Positions 17,572 through 27,626 of a stretch of 64,000 bases of DNA are shown piece after piece (position 1 is the stretch's first letter; every line of letters begins with the position of its first letter). The notes beneath the pieces were generated by a model that ran no database searches, was not told the origin of the DNA, and saw nothing but the letters and a program-made list of their open reading frames with translations. Position numbers and translations under genes: made by a program. Location: positions 1 to 64,000 of the forward strand of contig JBGAVD010000007.1 of the NCBI GenBank assembly GCA_044228285.1, in the 5' to 3' direction. The DNA comes from JBBATK01 sp044228285. GTDB lineage: Bacteria; Bacteroidota; Ignavibacteria; Kapaibacteriales; NICIL-2.

Positions 17572-19563
17572 TCATGGTGTGATACAAGGTGAGCTGCCTA
17601 AGGGTGTATTGATACACTCCCATGATCCTACACACCGAACTTCCAAACAAGGATAAAGTGGACCGATTATAGTTAGTATATCATTTGACTTACCTTCCTT
17701 GACCTTGAACCAATCTGAACAAGGACTGCTCGTATAATATTCCTCACATGAATAGTACGTAATCTCAAGTGCACGAATTTGAACACTGGCTACCACAGGA
17801 TTCACTACTAGAGAGGCACAAGGACCAACCAATCCGGTCGAAAGCGGATTGACAACGAACATGTCATTTGTTTGTATAGCTGCCGCACAATAGCTTGAGG
17901 AGTGACCAGCGCCAAAAACTACGTCCTGACTCGTGTTAACTACCCCAGCAGAGAAGTGATCATCCTCGTCACCACCTATAGACTGTGCCCAATCAACGCT
18001 GGCAGGTATCTGGTCGGTTACCCTCGTCTTGATAATCCATCCTTGGTGGTTAGGAACCACTCTGGGAGTTAATGGCGGAGGGGCGTAATTACCCAGTCCT
18101 GGCTCACCAGCGGAATGTGCGTATTTAGAGCCGAATATGTATGCACTGCAGTCACCAGACTCTCCGTTAAAAGCTATTGACCACCCTTCTTCATCTAAGT
18201 CTTCGTTTCCGGGTACATACTTCCATAGCCCAAAAGGGTCACCGTAATCTCGACACCAAAGCGGTTGTCCATCGCTGACAGTGCCATCTGACATTGATAT
18301 TTTCGCTAACATCACATTTTTACCATATGTCAATTGATCATTAACGTTTGTACCAGGCAACTTCTTATACGCTCCGTTTCCAGAGATGTCTAGTCCTCGA
18401 TAGTTATTGAAATCACACAGTGTTCCTACAACCCATATGCACTTATTGCTACTGCCACAGTCATAACCCTGTCTAATGGTAGCGCCGTAGTTGTCGATAA
18501 ATAAACCATTCACAGCGCTAAATGTTTCATACATCTTCCACCATACTGCGTTGCCGCTCGCATCCAAACGTAAAAGTGCAAAACCAGTTACATTGTCATT
18601 TCGGTTGACAACATTTACTCTTATCACAACACCATCAGAGGATGACCAACCGTGAAATCCAGGGTCGTTATTTGAACTATAGCCCGCTATAGACACTATC
18701 TTCTCTCCCTGAAATATGCCGGTCCCTAATGGCGGCAACCCTAAAGATTGGGTACGAAACTCATAGGCTAACTCGGTGTTGTCTGTCAGTCGAGGAGCAT
18801 AAACACGAGACGCGAACACAACAATACCCGACTCATCTACCGGACATGTGATTTCTAGATACCATACACGTGAGAAGTGCTTACTTAACATACTTCCGTT
18901 CCCGCACAGACTCCGGTCCTCAAAGCCACTTGAATACTCGTTAGCTACACCTGCAATACAAATGTTGCCATTGGCGCGCAAAATAACATCGCAACCGCAG
19001 CAAAGGGCATCCTTGCCACTACCTGAGCGAGTCTTAAAGTACTTAATCCACTGCAAATCCCCATCATAACTAAAACGACAAACTACAAGTGAACCTACAA
19101 TTGACGAAGCAGATTCGCGTTGCCATCCTACAACAGCAATACCGCGAGCATCAGGATTACTAGGATCAACTACAAGTGTGACCGACTGAAAGCACAACTG
19201 CGCAAGTGGAGAATTCGACATGTTCGTTTTCTGCACTATTCGCCTTCTCCAACGTGTCGAACCATCAGGTCGTAGCATAGCTACCACGCCACTTATCAAA
19301 TGATTGTTCGTTACTGCATCAGTCGAATCAGAGAAGCCACATATTACGGAACCATCTTGCACCACTAGGTCATTATATAACGGATACACATCTGTTACGA
19401 CATCGTCAGAACTACCCCCACAGTCAAGAATGGTCTCATATGGCTGCGCAGAAGCGACAGATACTTGCACTAAATGCACACCTAGCACTAATATCATGGC
19501 AAGTGACATGCGTACAAATCTTGCAGCATCAAAAATATTTGAGAGCATATTATAGTTTACCAT
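17572..19563 (-). CDS. Secreted beta-propeller-like protein lacking a T9SS tail
   Basis: The 663-residue protein has an N-terminal signal (hydrophobic core about 19-38). It has repeated propeller-type units of the form GxxxxxxIxGFSDST, then AMLRPDGSTRW, like the bacterial repeats found in large secreted Bacteroidota proteins. It is Cys-rich towards the C-terminus. Unlike its three neighbours, it stops without the PNP/GxY motifs of a sorting domain, so it is either secreted by another route or truncated. ATG at 19563 or at 19548 could be the start. A role in surface or extracellular matter is inferred only from the class. Confidence 0.7.
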   Translation of the reverse strand: MVNYNMLSNIFDAARFVRMSLAMILVLGVHLVQVSVASAQPYETILDCGGSSDDVVTDVYPLYNDLVVQDGSVICGFSDSTDAVTNNHLISGVVAMLRPDGSTRWRRRIVQKTNMSNSPLAQLCFQSVTLVVDPSNPDARGIAVVGWQRESASSIVGSLVVCRFSYDGDLQWIKYFKTRSGSGKDALCCGCDVILRANGNICIAGVANEYSSGFEDRSLCGNGSMLSKHFSRVWYLEITCPVDESGIVVFASRVYAPRLTDNTELAYEFRTQSLGLPPLGTGIFQGEKIVSIAGYSSNNDPGFHGWSSSDGVVIRVNVVNRNDNVTGFALLRLDASGNAVWWKMYETFSAVNGLFIDNYGATIRQGYDCGSSNKCIWVVGTLCDFNNYRGLDISGNGAYKKLPGTNVNDQLTYGKNVMLAKISMSDGTVSDGQPLWCRDYGDPFGLWKYVPGNEDLDEEGWSIAFNGESGDCSAYIFGSKYAHSAGEPGLGNYAPPPLTPRVVPNHQGWIIKTRVTDQIPASVDWAQSIGGDEDDHFSAGVVNTSQDVVFGAGHSSSYCAAAIQTNDMFVVNPLSTGLVGPCASLVVNPVVASVQIRALEITYYSCEEYYTSSPCSDWFKVKEGKSNDILTIIGPLYPCLEVRCVGSWECINTPLGSSPCITP

Positions 19564-19849
19564 ACTTAAACCTCTGGACTTAAAAGTGAAATAAACACTA
19601 AGGAAGCATAATCATATCTCTAATGTGGAAACGTCGGGCAGAGCAGCGCACTCGCGTTCATCACTGATATGCGAATTCTCTCTGAAAACTGATACTTTTG
19701 TCCGATAAAGGTGCGTCGGCTGGGTCTGCACATCCTCTTATGGCGCATAACGCGCCCCAAGTATCTGAGCGAGAGCGACCTCTATTGCGCCCTAATTGTG
19801 GATCCCGACAGGACCTAGAATCAATCTCAAAGCTACTCATGTAATTTTA

Positions 19850-22800
19850 CTACCTACTAATCACAAACTTTCGAACAACATTCCGAAGCCCCAGTTGTGC
19901 GCCAGAACTAGGTTGCGCCACCTGAACCGCATACATTCCACTTGGTAGTGAGCTTGTGTCGAATGTGATCGTTTCTGAACCATTGGAGCGAGTACTAAAC
20001 AATACTCTTCCAAGCTGGTTTACAACGGTAACGACTATCATTTCATTACTACTAACTGTCTCTCGTGTTCGCTTGCCAACGCCTATGTACACTACGTCTT
20101 CAGCTGGATTTGGTGACACCGTTACTCCTGAATTCTCATCTGTACTCCATGTAGGACTGAGGTCAACTCCTTCTTTATCGTCATCGATAGCAGATTTTCC
20201 ATATGCTGACCCGATACTACCTATAAATATGTCCTCAGATTCCTTAGCTGCTGGATCAGTTGAAAACATTATCAAACGGTAGTAATCGTCACCGCCATTG
20301 GCCAAATCTAACTTTCCAGCTTCAGGCATTACACTGTTACTCTGAATAACAGAGCGCGGATCTATCTCTACAGTCGCTCCAGTTCTTCTGTTCTCTACTT
20401 TCAGCACAATCAATTCGTAAGCCGACCCAGTTCCAACAAAGTGAATTCTTCGAGCATCCGAAATTCGAAACCAGGCACTCTTCAAGGTATCCACGGGAGA
20501 ACGACGATCAAACTGCCAACTTGAATCCTGCAATGTAGAACTCTGCTCAGGATCGATTACGTCGCATAGCATGAAGGATCGTTGATCATGTTGAAAGCCG
20601 CGCAAGACGTACGTTTTGCGCAGTCCTCCAGTGACTCCTTTCATAAGATACTTCACAGAGGTATTCATGTCCCTGTTCACAATAGTATCTGGCTTGTTCG
20701 CAATACGGCGTGTGAAAGACCACATATCATCACCGTTGATTCGAGGAAAGGCAGTCAACTGCGGAGATTCGACATTGTCGATGTAGGTGTTCCCCGGACC
20801 TCCAAACTTGAAATAGCTTTGAACAACTTGAAGTACCGAATGGTCATACTCGGGAAGTTCCATGTTATAGACATACGTACTATCACCCTTTCGTGAGTCA
20901 AATTTCATCGCAACAGTCCCACTAACATATCTGATTGAGTCCGAACAACTGTACGTGCAGTTATTCCCCATCGGTTGAAACTCAACTGGACACGAAGGAC
21001 AATCTTGATGCGACAGCATCGAAAAATACAGTATGCCAGTAATGGTTCCTGTCCCAAAGCAGGGAAACGCTCGGGCTGCGTGACACAATAGCTTATCAAA
21101 ATTGAACCGACCACTGTCGTTGTTGTGATATGCGCGCAACACGATGGGCATTTGCCTGTCTCGCCAATCACCGTTGCAACCAGTTGATCCACAATACTTC
21201 GGTCGCACTATACCGTTGTCACCAGTTTTGAATGCCCAATTGTATCCACCCGTTGTATCGAGGTGTGGCAAGTAGTGTTGAATGTGACCCGCCTCGTACT
21301 TAAGGTTCGTGTAGTAAACCTGCCAAGCATCGTATGCCGAATCGTATGGGATAGTGTCAGAGCACATTTTTCGTTCTTGCCAGGTAAGCGCGCAAGTGGA
21401 GTCATTGTCGAGATTGCTATAATTGTTCAAGGAAGGATGGCGACTGTCAGCACAAAGCCAAGTTCCATCATGGGGAAACCATGACAAGTACTGATAGTCG
21501 AAACTATCGCGCAACATTTTACCAAGCGGTCTTGTTCCAACACATATCCCTGAGTTTGCATCTGAGAAAGCATAGAAATTCAGACCTTTTGCAGCATTAA
21601 TTACTGGATGACCATTAACATCCATTGCGCTTCCTTCACCAAGGTCTCTCACATGATAGGTGCTAGGTACAATGCTATTGTTCGCAAACTGGCTTTCGGC
21701 AATACCAACTAATCCTGCTAGACTTGTTGTGCTTGGATGCAGGTAGTTGAAGGCTACGTAAACATACTCAGCACTGTCTACAGGATTGTACCTCACTACA
21801 ATACTCGGGTACTTTGCAGAAGGGTTTTCATAAACCGTTGTATCGCCCGGGCGAGTCGGCGGAAATCGCTTCACTTCGCTTGATAGTTTAATCTCATTCT
21901 CCCAGATTGCTCCTGTTGGGAATGTCATCGGGTCTACAACATCTATCGGATTACATCGATTCAAGCTTATAGACCGCCTGTAATACACAGCAAAGTGTGC
22001 GGTGTCATGGATTATCGTATCCTGACGATGATAGACCAGATGGTACCTGACTCGATCTTTACTGTAGACTGGTACGTTTGAGACGAATGAGTCGATTTCA
22101 GGGACGCAAACTACTTTGTGTTGATTGGTAAATTCCAATGCGCCCTTGCCAATTGTTCGGCCTGTCGGCAGGACCGTCACATGGAAGAACTTCGCCTCAC
22201 CAGGTAGATACAGACTAGTCAAGGGACAATTTGGACAGAGCAAAGTATCGACTCGTGCAATTGTTGTGTCTCCGCCGCCAAGCTCGCGAACTTGTAAAAC
22301 ATACTTGTCTGTATGTGGATCTATTCCTTTTGTAAAACGGAATGGAATCTTAATCTCGCGGCTACCTCCTTGAGCATACTTTGAGTACGTCCCGAGCGCA
22401 ACACCTGCATCGAACTCAGCTGTAGACTTAAATGCCAGAGTACTATCTAATTTTAGCAGGGGGTTTGTCCTTCGATTGAAAACGCATAACACAAACTCGG
22501 AGTCAATCGGTACATTGGCGAGCTTATGTAAAGTGATATCGCAAAATGTAGAGTCATATGGCTCGTAGTGCGGCACACTGCTGCCACCTGAAGTCGCTAC
22601 TCTATTCACAGGTCGAGAGACAACTGTTGTAGTGTCGCTGTCAACATGGAATATCAAGGCTGGATCAATAATCCTAGACAGAGCTGCCGAGTCACCTGTC
22701 AAAATCTTATACATACCTTTCCCAAATGAGGCAAAGAGGCTCGACCTCATGAGGATACTCTCATTCAGCCGAATAAAGTCATGCGTTTTCATGATCTCTC

Positions 22801-25015
22801 TACGCATAGACTTACGACCTACGTATACTCTACCTGGTTCATCTTCTCGATCAGATGCCATCTGAGTCAACGGATAAAATATATCAATATGAGCCCTGTC
22901 GTTCTGGGCTAGAAAATCGCTTCCTGCATCATCGCTTTCAATTAAAGCTGTGCCGGTTAGGCTTGGGCTGATCTGTGTTGAGTCATGCATCATACCTATA
23001 ATATGTGCGGACTCTCTTGGATAAGGAGGGCAAGTATCGCATGCAACGCTGCCAACTGTGGTGGAAACAACTGTATCAGTATACATCCTATCGTACATGA
23101 GTCCTTTTGCTCCGTAAATGAGCGCAAAGTTGATTTGCGCTCTCATCTCTTCCCCTGACAAGAATCTGTCATAGTCTGAGTATACTTGTCGCGCTGAACT
23201 AGTTGGTGACCAACTAGTAATTAGCGGCATATTGCCCCAAATATTTGACCACCACCTAAGTGTATCATATAATTGTACTCGATGAATCAAGTTGATCAGA
23301 CCAGCCTCCAAAACATGTACAGGGCCCATTTGATTAACATTATCTGGGTTACCGGAACCGCTTGTCAGCTTAGTGTACTTTGTACTGTGATTCTGATGAC
23401 TGCTTTCCTGGCGTAGCAAGCGAACCCAGTACGGATAACCAGAATATTCCCCTGCGAATGTCGCATCCATAGCGAGATCAGTATCGTAGTTTGAGCCATC
23501 AGCTTGCAGAGTTCTGCCAGCCTGGTAAAGTACTTCCTTCCATCCATACTTCATTGAGAAAGAACTTGATGGGGAACCATTGCCTCTACCTAGAATAGCT
23601 GAAGGAGTAAAGTGGTGATAGATGAGATTTGTCGAACCAGCCCAAGGTACTCTTTGGTTCACATACTGCTGCCTCTGTTTGTCTGCCAAACCTTCCATTA
23701 TATACATATGCGGCATCAGCTTGCTAAAGTAGCGTGACGCCAAAAGGTCAATAGTCTTCGGCTCATCTTGCCCGTAAAAAGCATACATCCTAATGTTATG
23801 CCCAGCACTAATACTGTCCCTCAAAGCTTCCTGCGCGCCATAGACATACTCCCAGATTGAACTATCTTTCACTCCACATACCACATCGTTACAATCTGGA
23901 GTCGCAATTCGTAACCAATCTACAGCCACGCTGTCTCTGCCATGATACAGGACCCTAATAGTGAACTGTGATACATATCCCACACCAAAATGCGGCGCAC
24001 CTACAAGTACAGGATTCACTTCAATACCAGCAGAGCTAGTGAAGGCGATGCGAGCTTTCAATGTGATATCACGATTCAAGCCACTTGCTGAACCTGGAGG
24101 AAGCATTTGTCGTGTCACAACAAAGGCATTCTGACCCGAAGTTGACTTTGACATTGGCAGTAGTTTCCCACGATTCTCGGGAAGATTTACCGCCGTTGTA
24201 AAGCTACCTGTAGATACGCTGTCATACAGTAGATAATTATCGAAGACGTTGTACTCTGAATTCATCGCATACGGGAGAATAATAGAAAGTAACGTATCGT
24301 TGATCGTGGTCGAAGTATCCAAACTGCCCATTCGGCGTAAATTTATTGACAGAAGCCATGTATGCCCGTTGAACCCGTTTTTAAACGCTACATCGTCTTT
24401 ACGTAGAACTGTGAACTGATCGTTTACAACTACGGTATCCAGTACAACCTCACCATCAACGCTTGATCCGCCCGCTATTGAATCTGGGCTGAATATCACA
24501 CGATCATAGTTCGGATTACCGACGTCACTTAATCGAGCCTTGCTTCGGAAGCGAAAGCCAAAAACGTCACCAGTCGAATCCCCGAGGCGTGAAAGCGTGC
24601 TGCTGGAGTAGTTCGGATCAGCTGTTGGATCGAAATGAATACCACGACCACCAAAGAAGTAAGGGTCATTAACTGATTCGCCGTACCGATGCACACCAGC
24701 CGAAATGATGTAACTTCTAACACTGTCAGGTATCGCCTTATAATATATTTGTCGATCTGTGTATCCAAACAGATGATGATACATATTGCATTTTAGACGC
24801 TTATTAGTCTGATAGCTAGGACCTGACCACTGCCAACCCAAAACAAAAGGCATTGCTTGTTTTGCCACATAGACAGTCGTATCGTTGAAATCTATCGAAT
24901 CGCTGTGACGGGAGTAACTAGTGAGAGGCAACGGCGCAAGAATCGTCTGTCCAAATGCTGATTGCGTCCAGAAAATTGAAATAATAACTGTGAGAGTGTT
25001 TGCGATATACTTCAT
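19850..25015 (-). CDS. Very large secreted protein with TIM-barrel-like core and T9SS sorting domain
   Basis: The 1721-residue product starts with a clear signal peptide ending in AFG-Q (about 1-23). The region around residues 400-700 resembles a glycosidase-like TIM barrel, with a FYGQDEP-type acidic strand end at about 410 and INFALIYGAKGLMYDRM near 645. A long beta-rich, Cys-containing half follows. The last about 90 residues are a T9SS type A sorting domain (VSPNPAEDVVYI, VVNQLGRVLF, LPSGMYAVQV). It should be exported through the outer membrane. Carbohydrate action is suggested by the barrel pattern, but catalytic residues were not identified with confidence. Confidence 0.75.
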   Translation of the reverse strand: MKYIANTLTVIISIFWTQSAFGQTILAPLPLTSYSRHSDSIDFNDTTVYVAKQAMPFVLGWQWSGPSYQTNKRLKCNMYHHLFGYTDRQIYYKAIPDSVRSYIISAGVHRYGESVNDPYFFGGRGIHFDPTADPNYSSSTLSRLGDSTGDVFGFRFRSKARLSDVGNPNYDRVIFSPDSIAGGSSVDGEVVLDTVVVNDQFTVLRKDDVAFKNGFNGHTWLLSINLRRMGSLDTSTTINDTLLSIILPYAMNSEYNVFDNYLLYDSVSTGSFTTAVNLPENRGKLLPMSKSTSGQNAFVVTRQMLPPGSASGLNRDITLKARIAFTSSAGIEVNPVLVGAPHFGVGYVSQFTIRVLYHGRDSVAVDWLRIATPDCNDVVCGVKDSSIWEYVYGAQEALRDSISAGHNIRMYAFYGQDEPKTIDLLASRYFSKLMPHMYIMEGLADKQRQQYVNQRVPWAGSTNLIYHHFTPSAILGRGNGSPSSSFSMKYGWKEVLYQAGRTLQADGSNYDTDLAMDATFAGEYSGYPYWVRLLRQESSHQNHSTKYTKLTSGSGNPDNVNQMGPVHVLEAGLINLIHRVQLYDTLRWWSNIWGNMPLITSWSPTSSARQVYSDYDRFLSGEEMRAQINFALIYGAKGLMYDRMYTDTVVSTTVGSVACDTCPPYPRESAHIIGMMHDSTQISPSLTGTALIESDDAGSDFLAQNDRAHIDIFYPLTQMASDREDEPGRVYVGRKSMRREIMKTHDFIRLNESILMRSSLFASFGKGMYKILTGDSAALSRIIDPALIFHVDSDTTTVVSRPVNRVATSGGSSVPHYEPYDSTFCDITLHKLANVPIDSEFVLCVFNRRTNPLLKLDSTLAFKSTAEFDAGVALGTYSKYAQGGSREIKIPFRFTKGIDPHTDKYVLQVRELGGGDTTIARVDTLLCPNCPLTSLYLPGEAKFFHVTVLPTGRTIGKGALEFTNQHKVVCVPEIDSFVSNVPVYSKDRVRYHLVYHRQDTIIHDTAHFAVYYRRSISLNRCNPIDVVDPMTFPTGAIWENEIKLSSEVKRFPPTRPGDTTVYENPSAKYPSIVVRYNPVDSAEYVYVAFNYLHPSTTSLAGLVGIAESQFANNSIVPSTYHVRDLGEGSAMDVNGHPVINAAKGLNFYAFSDANSGICVGTRPLGKMLRDSFDYQYLSWFPHDGTWLCADSRHPSLNNYSNLDNDSTCALTWQERKMCSDTIPYDSAYDAWQVYYTNLKYEAGHIQHYLPHLDTTGGYNWAFKTGDNGIVRPKYCGSTGCNGDWRDRQMPIVLRAYHNNDSGRFNFDKLLCHAARAFPCFGTGTITGILYFSMLSHQDCPSCPVEFQPMGNNCTYSCSDSIRYVSGTVAMKFDSRKGDSTYVYNMELPEYDHSVLQVVQSYFKFGGPGNTYIDNVESPQLTAFPRINGDDMWSFTRRIANKPDTIVNRDMNTSVKYLMKGVTGGLRKTYVLRGFQHDQRSFMLCDVIDPEQSSTLQDSSWQFDRRSPVDTLKSAWFRISDARRIHFVGTGSAYELIVLKVENRRTGATVEIDPRSVIQSNSVMPEAGKLDLANGGDDYYRLIMFSTDPAAKESEDIFIGSIGSAYGKSAIDDDKEGVDLSPTWSTDENSGVTVSPNPAEDVVYIGVGKRTRETVSSNEMIVVTVVNQLGRVLFSTRSNGSETITFDTSSLPSGMYAVQVAQPSSGAQLGLRNVVRKFVISR

Positions 25016-25109
25016 ATCTCGATTGCATAACTTCGATTGATAAAATACTTCTTTCTAGGTGCCTCGATCAGTTCCTTCAAATGACAATTATAGTTAAGAT
25101 TTACAAAAG

Positions 25110-26597
25110 TCACTCTACTATAAAGTTGGCGCTATGAGTTGTTGTACCATCAGTCATGTTCAAACAGTACACACCAGGTTGCAAGCCACATGCAGCTATA
25201 TCTAGCCTCAAGTGACGCACGCCGATATCATATTGTAGTTGGGATCCTATGTATGTTTGCTTACCAGAATAAGTATTTATTGAGGCAGTATACAACCCTG
25301 GGTTTGTCACGGTAAACGCAACATCAATAACTCCGCTTGACTGCACTGGATTCGGAGTTATCGAGATCTTCGTACTAAGGCTATTGTGTGAGGTTGGCAC
25401 CAAGTTCACAGTTGAATCCACAACTCTCAATAGTGACAGTACGGTATACACATGAGCGCCTTTAGTATATGTTCCATACCCTGCAATGCCGTTGAACAGC
25501 AAACTACCACTAGCTGCAAATGAGAAGGCTGACGCCGTCGGGAAGAGCGATAACTCTGCAATCTCTCGTAATTCCATCATTGAATTCAGTGAATAAAGGT
25601 CAGACTTAAAATTGTTTACTCTTGTTACTAACACATCTGGCACGTCATCATCATCCACACTGTGATTAAGACACTCCACTCTAACAAGCGAATCGACTAA
25701 GTAGTCCCTGATTGGAATGAATAGGTTACTGTCGATATCAACAATAGAGAGTTTGATATCGCCAACTCGATTGCTATTTTTAGTAGACAGAAACATACTG
25801 TTTCGAGACTGAACTGATCTTAACTTAAAAGCCCACAACTCACCAACTGTGTTCGAGACGGCCCAAGAAGTATCAACCAACAATTTCGTGATAACAGCAC
25901 CTGCATTTACGGCAGAACGAACGTTGATCAATCTAATACCATCCGCGGTAAGTCGCATCTCACCCCTCTGATCAACTATATATTGATAGTGTCGGCAAAC
26001 CAAATTGAGTCCACCACCCGATGTGGAAAAACTGGCGAGTGGAAAGTTGACTGAATCGAGATATTCAGAAGTGCTACTTTTTTGAGAAATGCTATCAATC
26101 TCCCGATGACCAAGTACCACGCTAACTATTGACTTTATGTAAGAAACGTTTACTATATCATCCAACCCATCTTGATTCAAATCACCAACCGCGATATAGC
26201 CGGTTGCAAGTCCCAATTCTCGGTACAAAGAGTCTGGCCACGGACCATGTCCACTTACATACAGGTTTCCTTTTGAGTCTACGAAGTCGCGGAGTCCATC
26301 CCCATTAATATCAAGCGGCAGCAGATGGGCATCGCCACCTCGCCACGTAAATCGATTGATCGTATCAATTGGAAACTGAGCATACCAAGAAACAACACCT
26401 TGGGGAAGTCCAACTACAAGGGCACCAGGTCTGTATCGTGTTGAATCCAAAAATGTGGCCTGGGCTTTGGAATATAGGTTATCTCTAACTTCAAGATGAT
26501 ACAACTCTTGAGCAGCTTTTACTTGTGAAAATGCGTTAACATTGAGGACTACGTACAGTATTACCGAAGAGAGTAGAACAATGGAGAAGCGATTCAT
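25110..26597 (-). CDS. Secreted FG-GAP/VCBS-repeat protein with T9SS sorting domain
   Basis: A 495-residue protein with signal peptide (hydrophobic 5-24, cleavage probably after AFS). It has FG-GAP/VCBS calcium-binding repeats shown by DINGDGLRDF (about 98-107) and DLNQDGLDDI (about 139-148). A C-terminal sorting domain begins with ITPNPVQSSG and ends with LQPGVYCLNM. FG-GAP repeats usually form beta-propellers used in adhesion or as scaffolds. It is the first of the leftward secreted-protein genes; a separation of 94 nt from the next suggests possible co-transcription. Confidence 0.78.
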   Translation of the reverse strand: MNRFSIVLLSSVILYVVLNVNAFSQVKAAQELYHLEVRDNLYSKAQATFLDSTRYRPGALVVGLPQGVVSWYAQFPIDTINRFTWRGGDAHLLPLDINGDGLRDFVDSKGNLYVSGHGPWPDSLYRELGLATGYIAVGDLNQDGLDDIVNVSYIKSIVSVVLGHREIDSISQKSSTSEYLDSVNFPLASFSTSGGGLNLVCRHYQYIVDQRGEMRLTADGIRLINVRSAVNAGAVITKLLVDTSWAVSNTVGELWAFKLRSVQSRNSMFLSTKNSNRVGDIKLSIVDIDSNLFIPIRDYLVDSLVRVECLNHSVDDDDVPDVLVTRVNNFKSDLYSLNSMMELREIAELSLFPTASAFSFAASGSLLFNGIAGYGTYTKGAHVYTVLSLLRVVDSTVNLVPTSHNSLSTKISITPNPVQSSGVIDVAFTVTNPGLYTASINTYSGKQTYIGSQLQYDIGVRHLRLDIAACGLQPGVYCLNMTDGTTTHSANFIVE

Positions 26598-26976
26598 GGC
26601 AACTGTGATAAAGTTGTAGTTAAACGGCTACCGGATAGCCAGTTAGTTTTGACGGAATCTATTGCAAACAAAGTGAGTCTACACGATCAGCACGACACAA
26701 ATCAATCTACTGCTAGTCGCTCTGCATGCAATTTGATTGTAGCGTATGCATACCTTGTATGATATTCAATGGAAAGCTTCCACCTGAGTACTTTTTGAGA
26801 ACTGAGGAATTTCATGTGGACTCAAGCCTGTCTACATCGTAGCAATAATTGGTCACTGATTTTGGCATAGAACGGTGAGTCATATATGAGCTAGAACGAA
26901 CGGAAGGTGATTTCGACATATGTGCGAATATGTATGAATTCTCCTAACGTGCATCGAGTTTCAAGATTTCAAAACG
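26598..26976. other. Intergenic gap upstream of the secreted-protein block
   Basis: About 380 bp with no supportable gene. It should hold the promoter of the leftward FG-GAP gene on its left side and trailer sequence of the leftward phage-type operon on its right side. I see no repeat or attachment-site-like sequence here. Confidence 0.5.
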
Positions 26977-27008
26977 GCCACTGAAACGCACCGCTGCATT
27001 TCAGTGGC
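26977..27008 (-). terminator. Hairpin terminator of the leftward early operon
   Basis: A perfect 10-bp inverted repeat, GCCACTGAAA (26977-26986) and TTTCAGTGGC (26999-27008), with a 12-nt loop. Read on the minus strand the stem is followed by CGTTTTG, a short U-tract. It lies beyond the last gene of the leftward operon and beyond the 11-bp repeat array. Confidence 0.6.
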
Positions 27009-27139
27009 TTGAGCTGTGTGGAACCCCTAGGCATCTTATCAGACCCGCCAGTCTGAGAATGCGTGAGCATTTTGCTGGTGCAACTTATTGCTGATATTGC
27101 CACTTTCCAATAACTATTTTCAACTGAGTGGTTTTTGAG

Positions 27140-27360
27140 TAGTGTTCGTGTAGTTTTCGTGTAGTGACCGCGTAGCGACCGTGTAGTGACCGTGTAGTTG
27201 AACATGTAGTGACCGTGTAGTGACCGTGTAGTGACCGTGTAGTGACCGTGTAGTGACCGTGTAGTGACCGTGTAGTGACCATGTGGTGACCGTGTAGTAA
27301 ACGTGTAGTGACCGTGTAGTAAACGTGTAGTCACTATGTTGTAAAAGTTTAGTAAGTGAG
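27140..27360. repeat. Array of 20 tandem 11-bp repeats (candidate iterons/origin)
   Basis: The plus-strand unit TAGTGACCGTG recurs head to tail about 20 times with an 11-bp period. One unit, at 27195-27206, is 12 bp long. The central units (27184-27194 and 27207-27272) match the consensus exactly, and both flanks decay (for example TAGTAAACGTG twice near the right end, TAGTTTTCGTG at the left). The period is close to one helical turn, so proteins bound to each unit would line up on one face of the DNA. Its place beside a replisome-organiser-like gene makes replication iterons the best reading; a partition site is the alternative. Confidence 0.85.
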
Positions 27361-27399
27361 TGGCCAGCCGCATTTGAAATCAGCTTCTGACTCGCGAAC

Positions 27400-27624
27400 C
27401 TACTTCAAAGTTGCATTTCTCTGCACTCGAGTTAAATGCGCCAGTGACTCCCGCAAATCAGTACTTGCTCGTTGCAATGCACGCCAGCTTCGTTTTTTTT
27501 CGAAGTTCGGGATCTCTTCTCCGGCTATGGCTGCGCGAAATGCAGTTGCCTTTTGAGTAAATCGCTCTACCTCTGGAAGCACTTCGAAAAGTATTTCGAG
27601 TTTTTCATCTTGTTGTTGCAACAT
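27400..27624 (-). CDS. Small helical unknown protein, end of early operon
   Basis: A 74-residue, highly charged, probably all-helical protein. The start at 27624 follows an AAGGAGAAT ribosome site and lies 2 nt after the stop of the upstream gene, which supports coupled translation. No domain recognised. It is the last gene of the leftward operon and the closest to the iteron-like array. Confidence 0.6.
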   Translation of the reverse strand: MLQQQDEKLEILFEVLPEVERFTQKATAFRAAIAGEEIPNFEKKRSWRALQRASTDLRESLAHLTRVQRNATLK

Positions 27625-27626
27625 GG

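Noticed and set aside
27140..27360. CRISPR array
   Set aside because: The repeats are only 11 bp and follow each other with no spacers; there are no cas genes nearby.
26969..27373. Open frame on the minus strand coding an 11-residue repeat rich in Thr, His, Tyr and Arg
   Set aside because: The period of 11 bp is not a multiple of 3, so three DNA units give 11 residues and every frame of the minus strand reads the same repeat. It is a by-product of the tandem array, not a gene.
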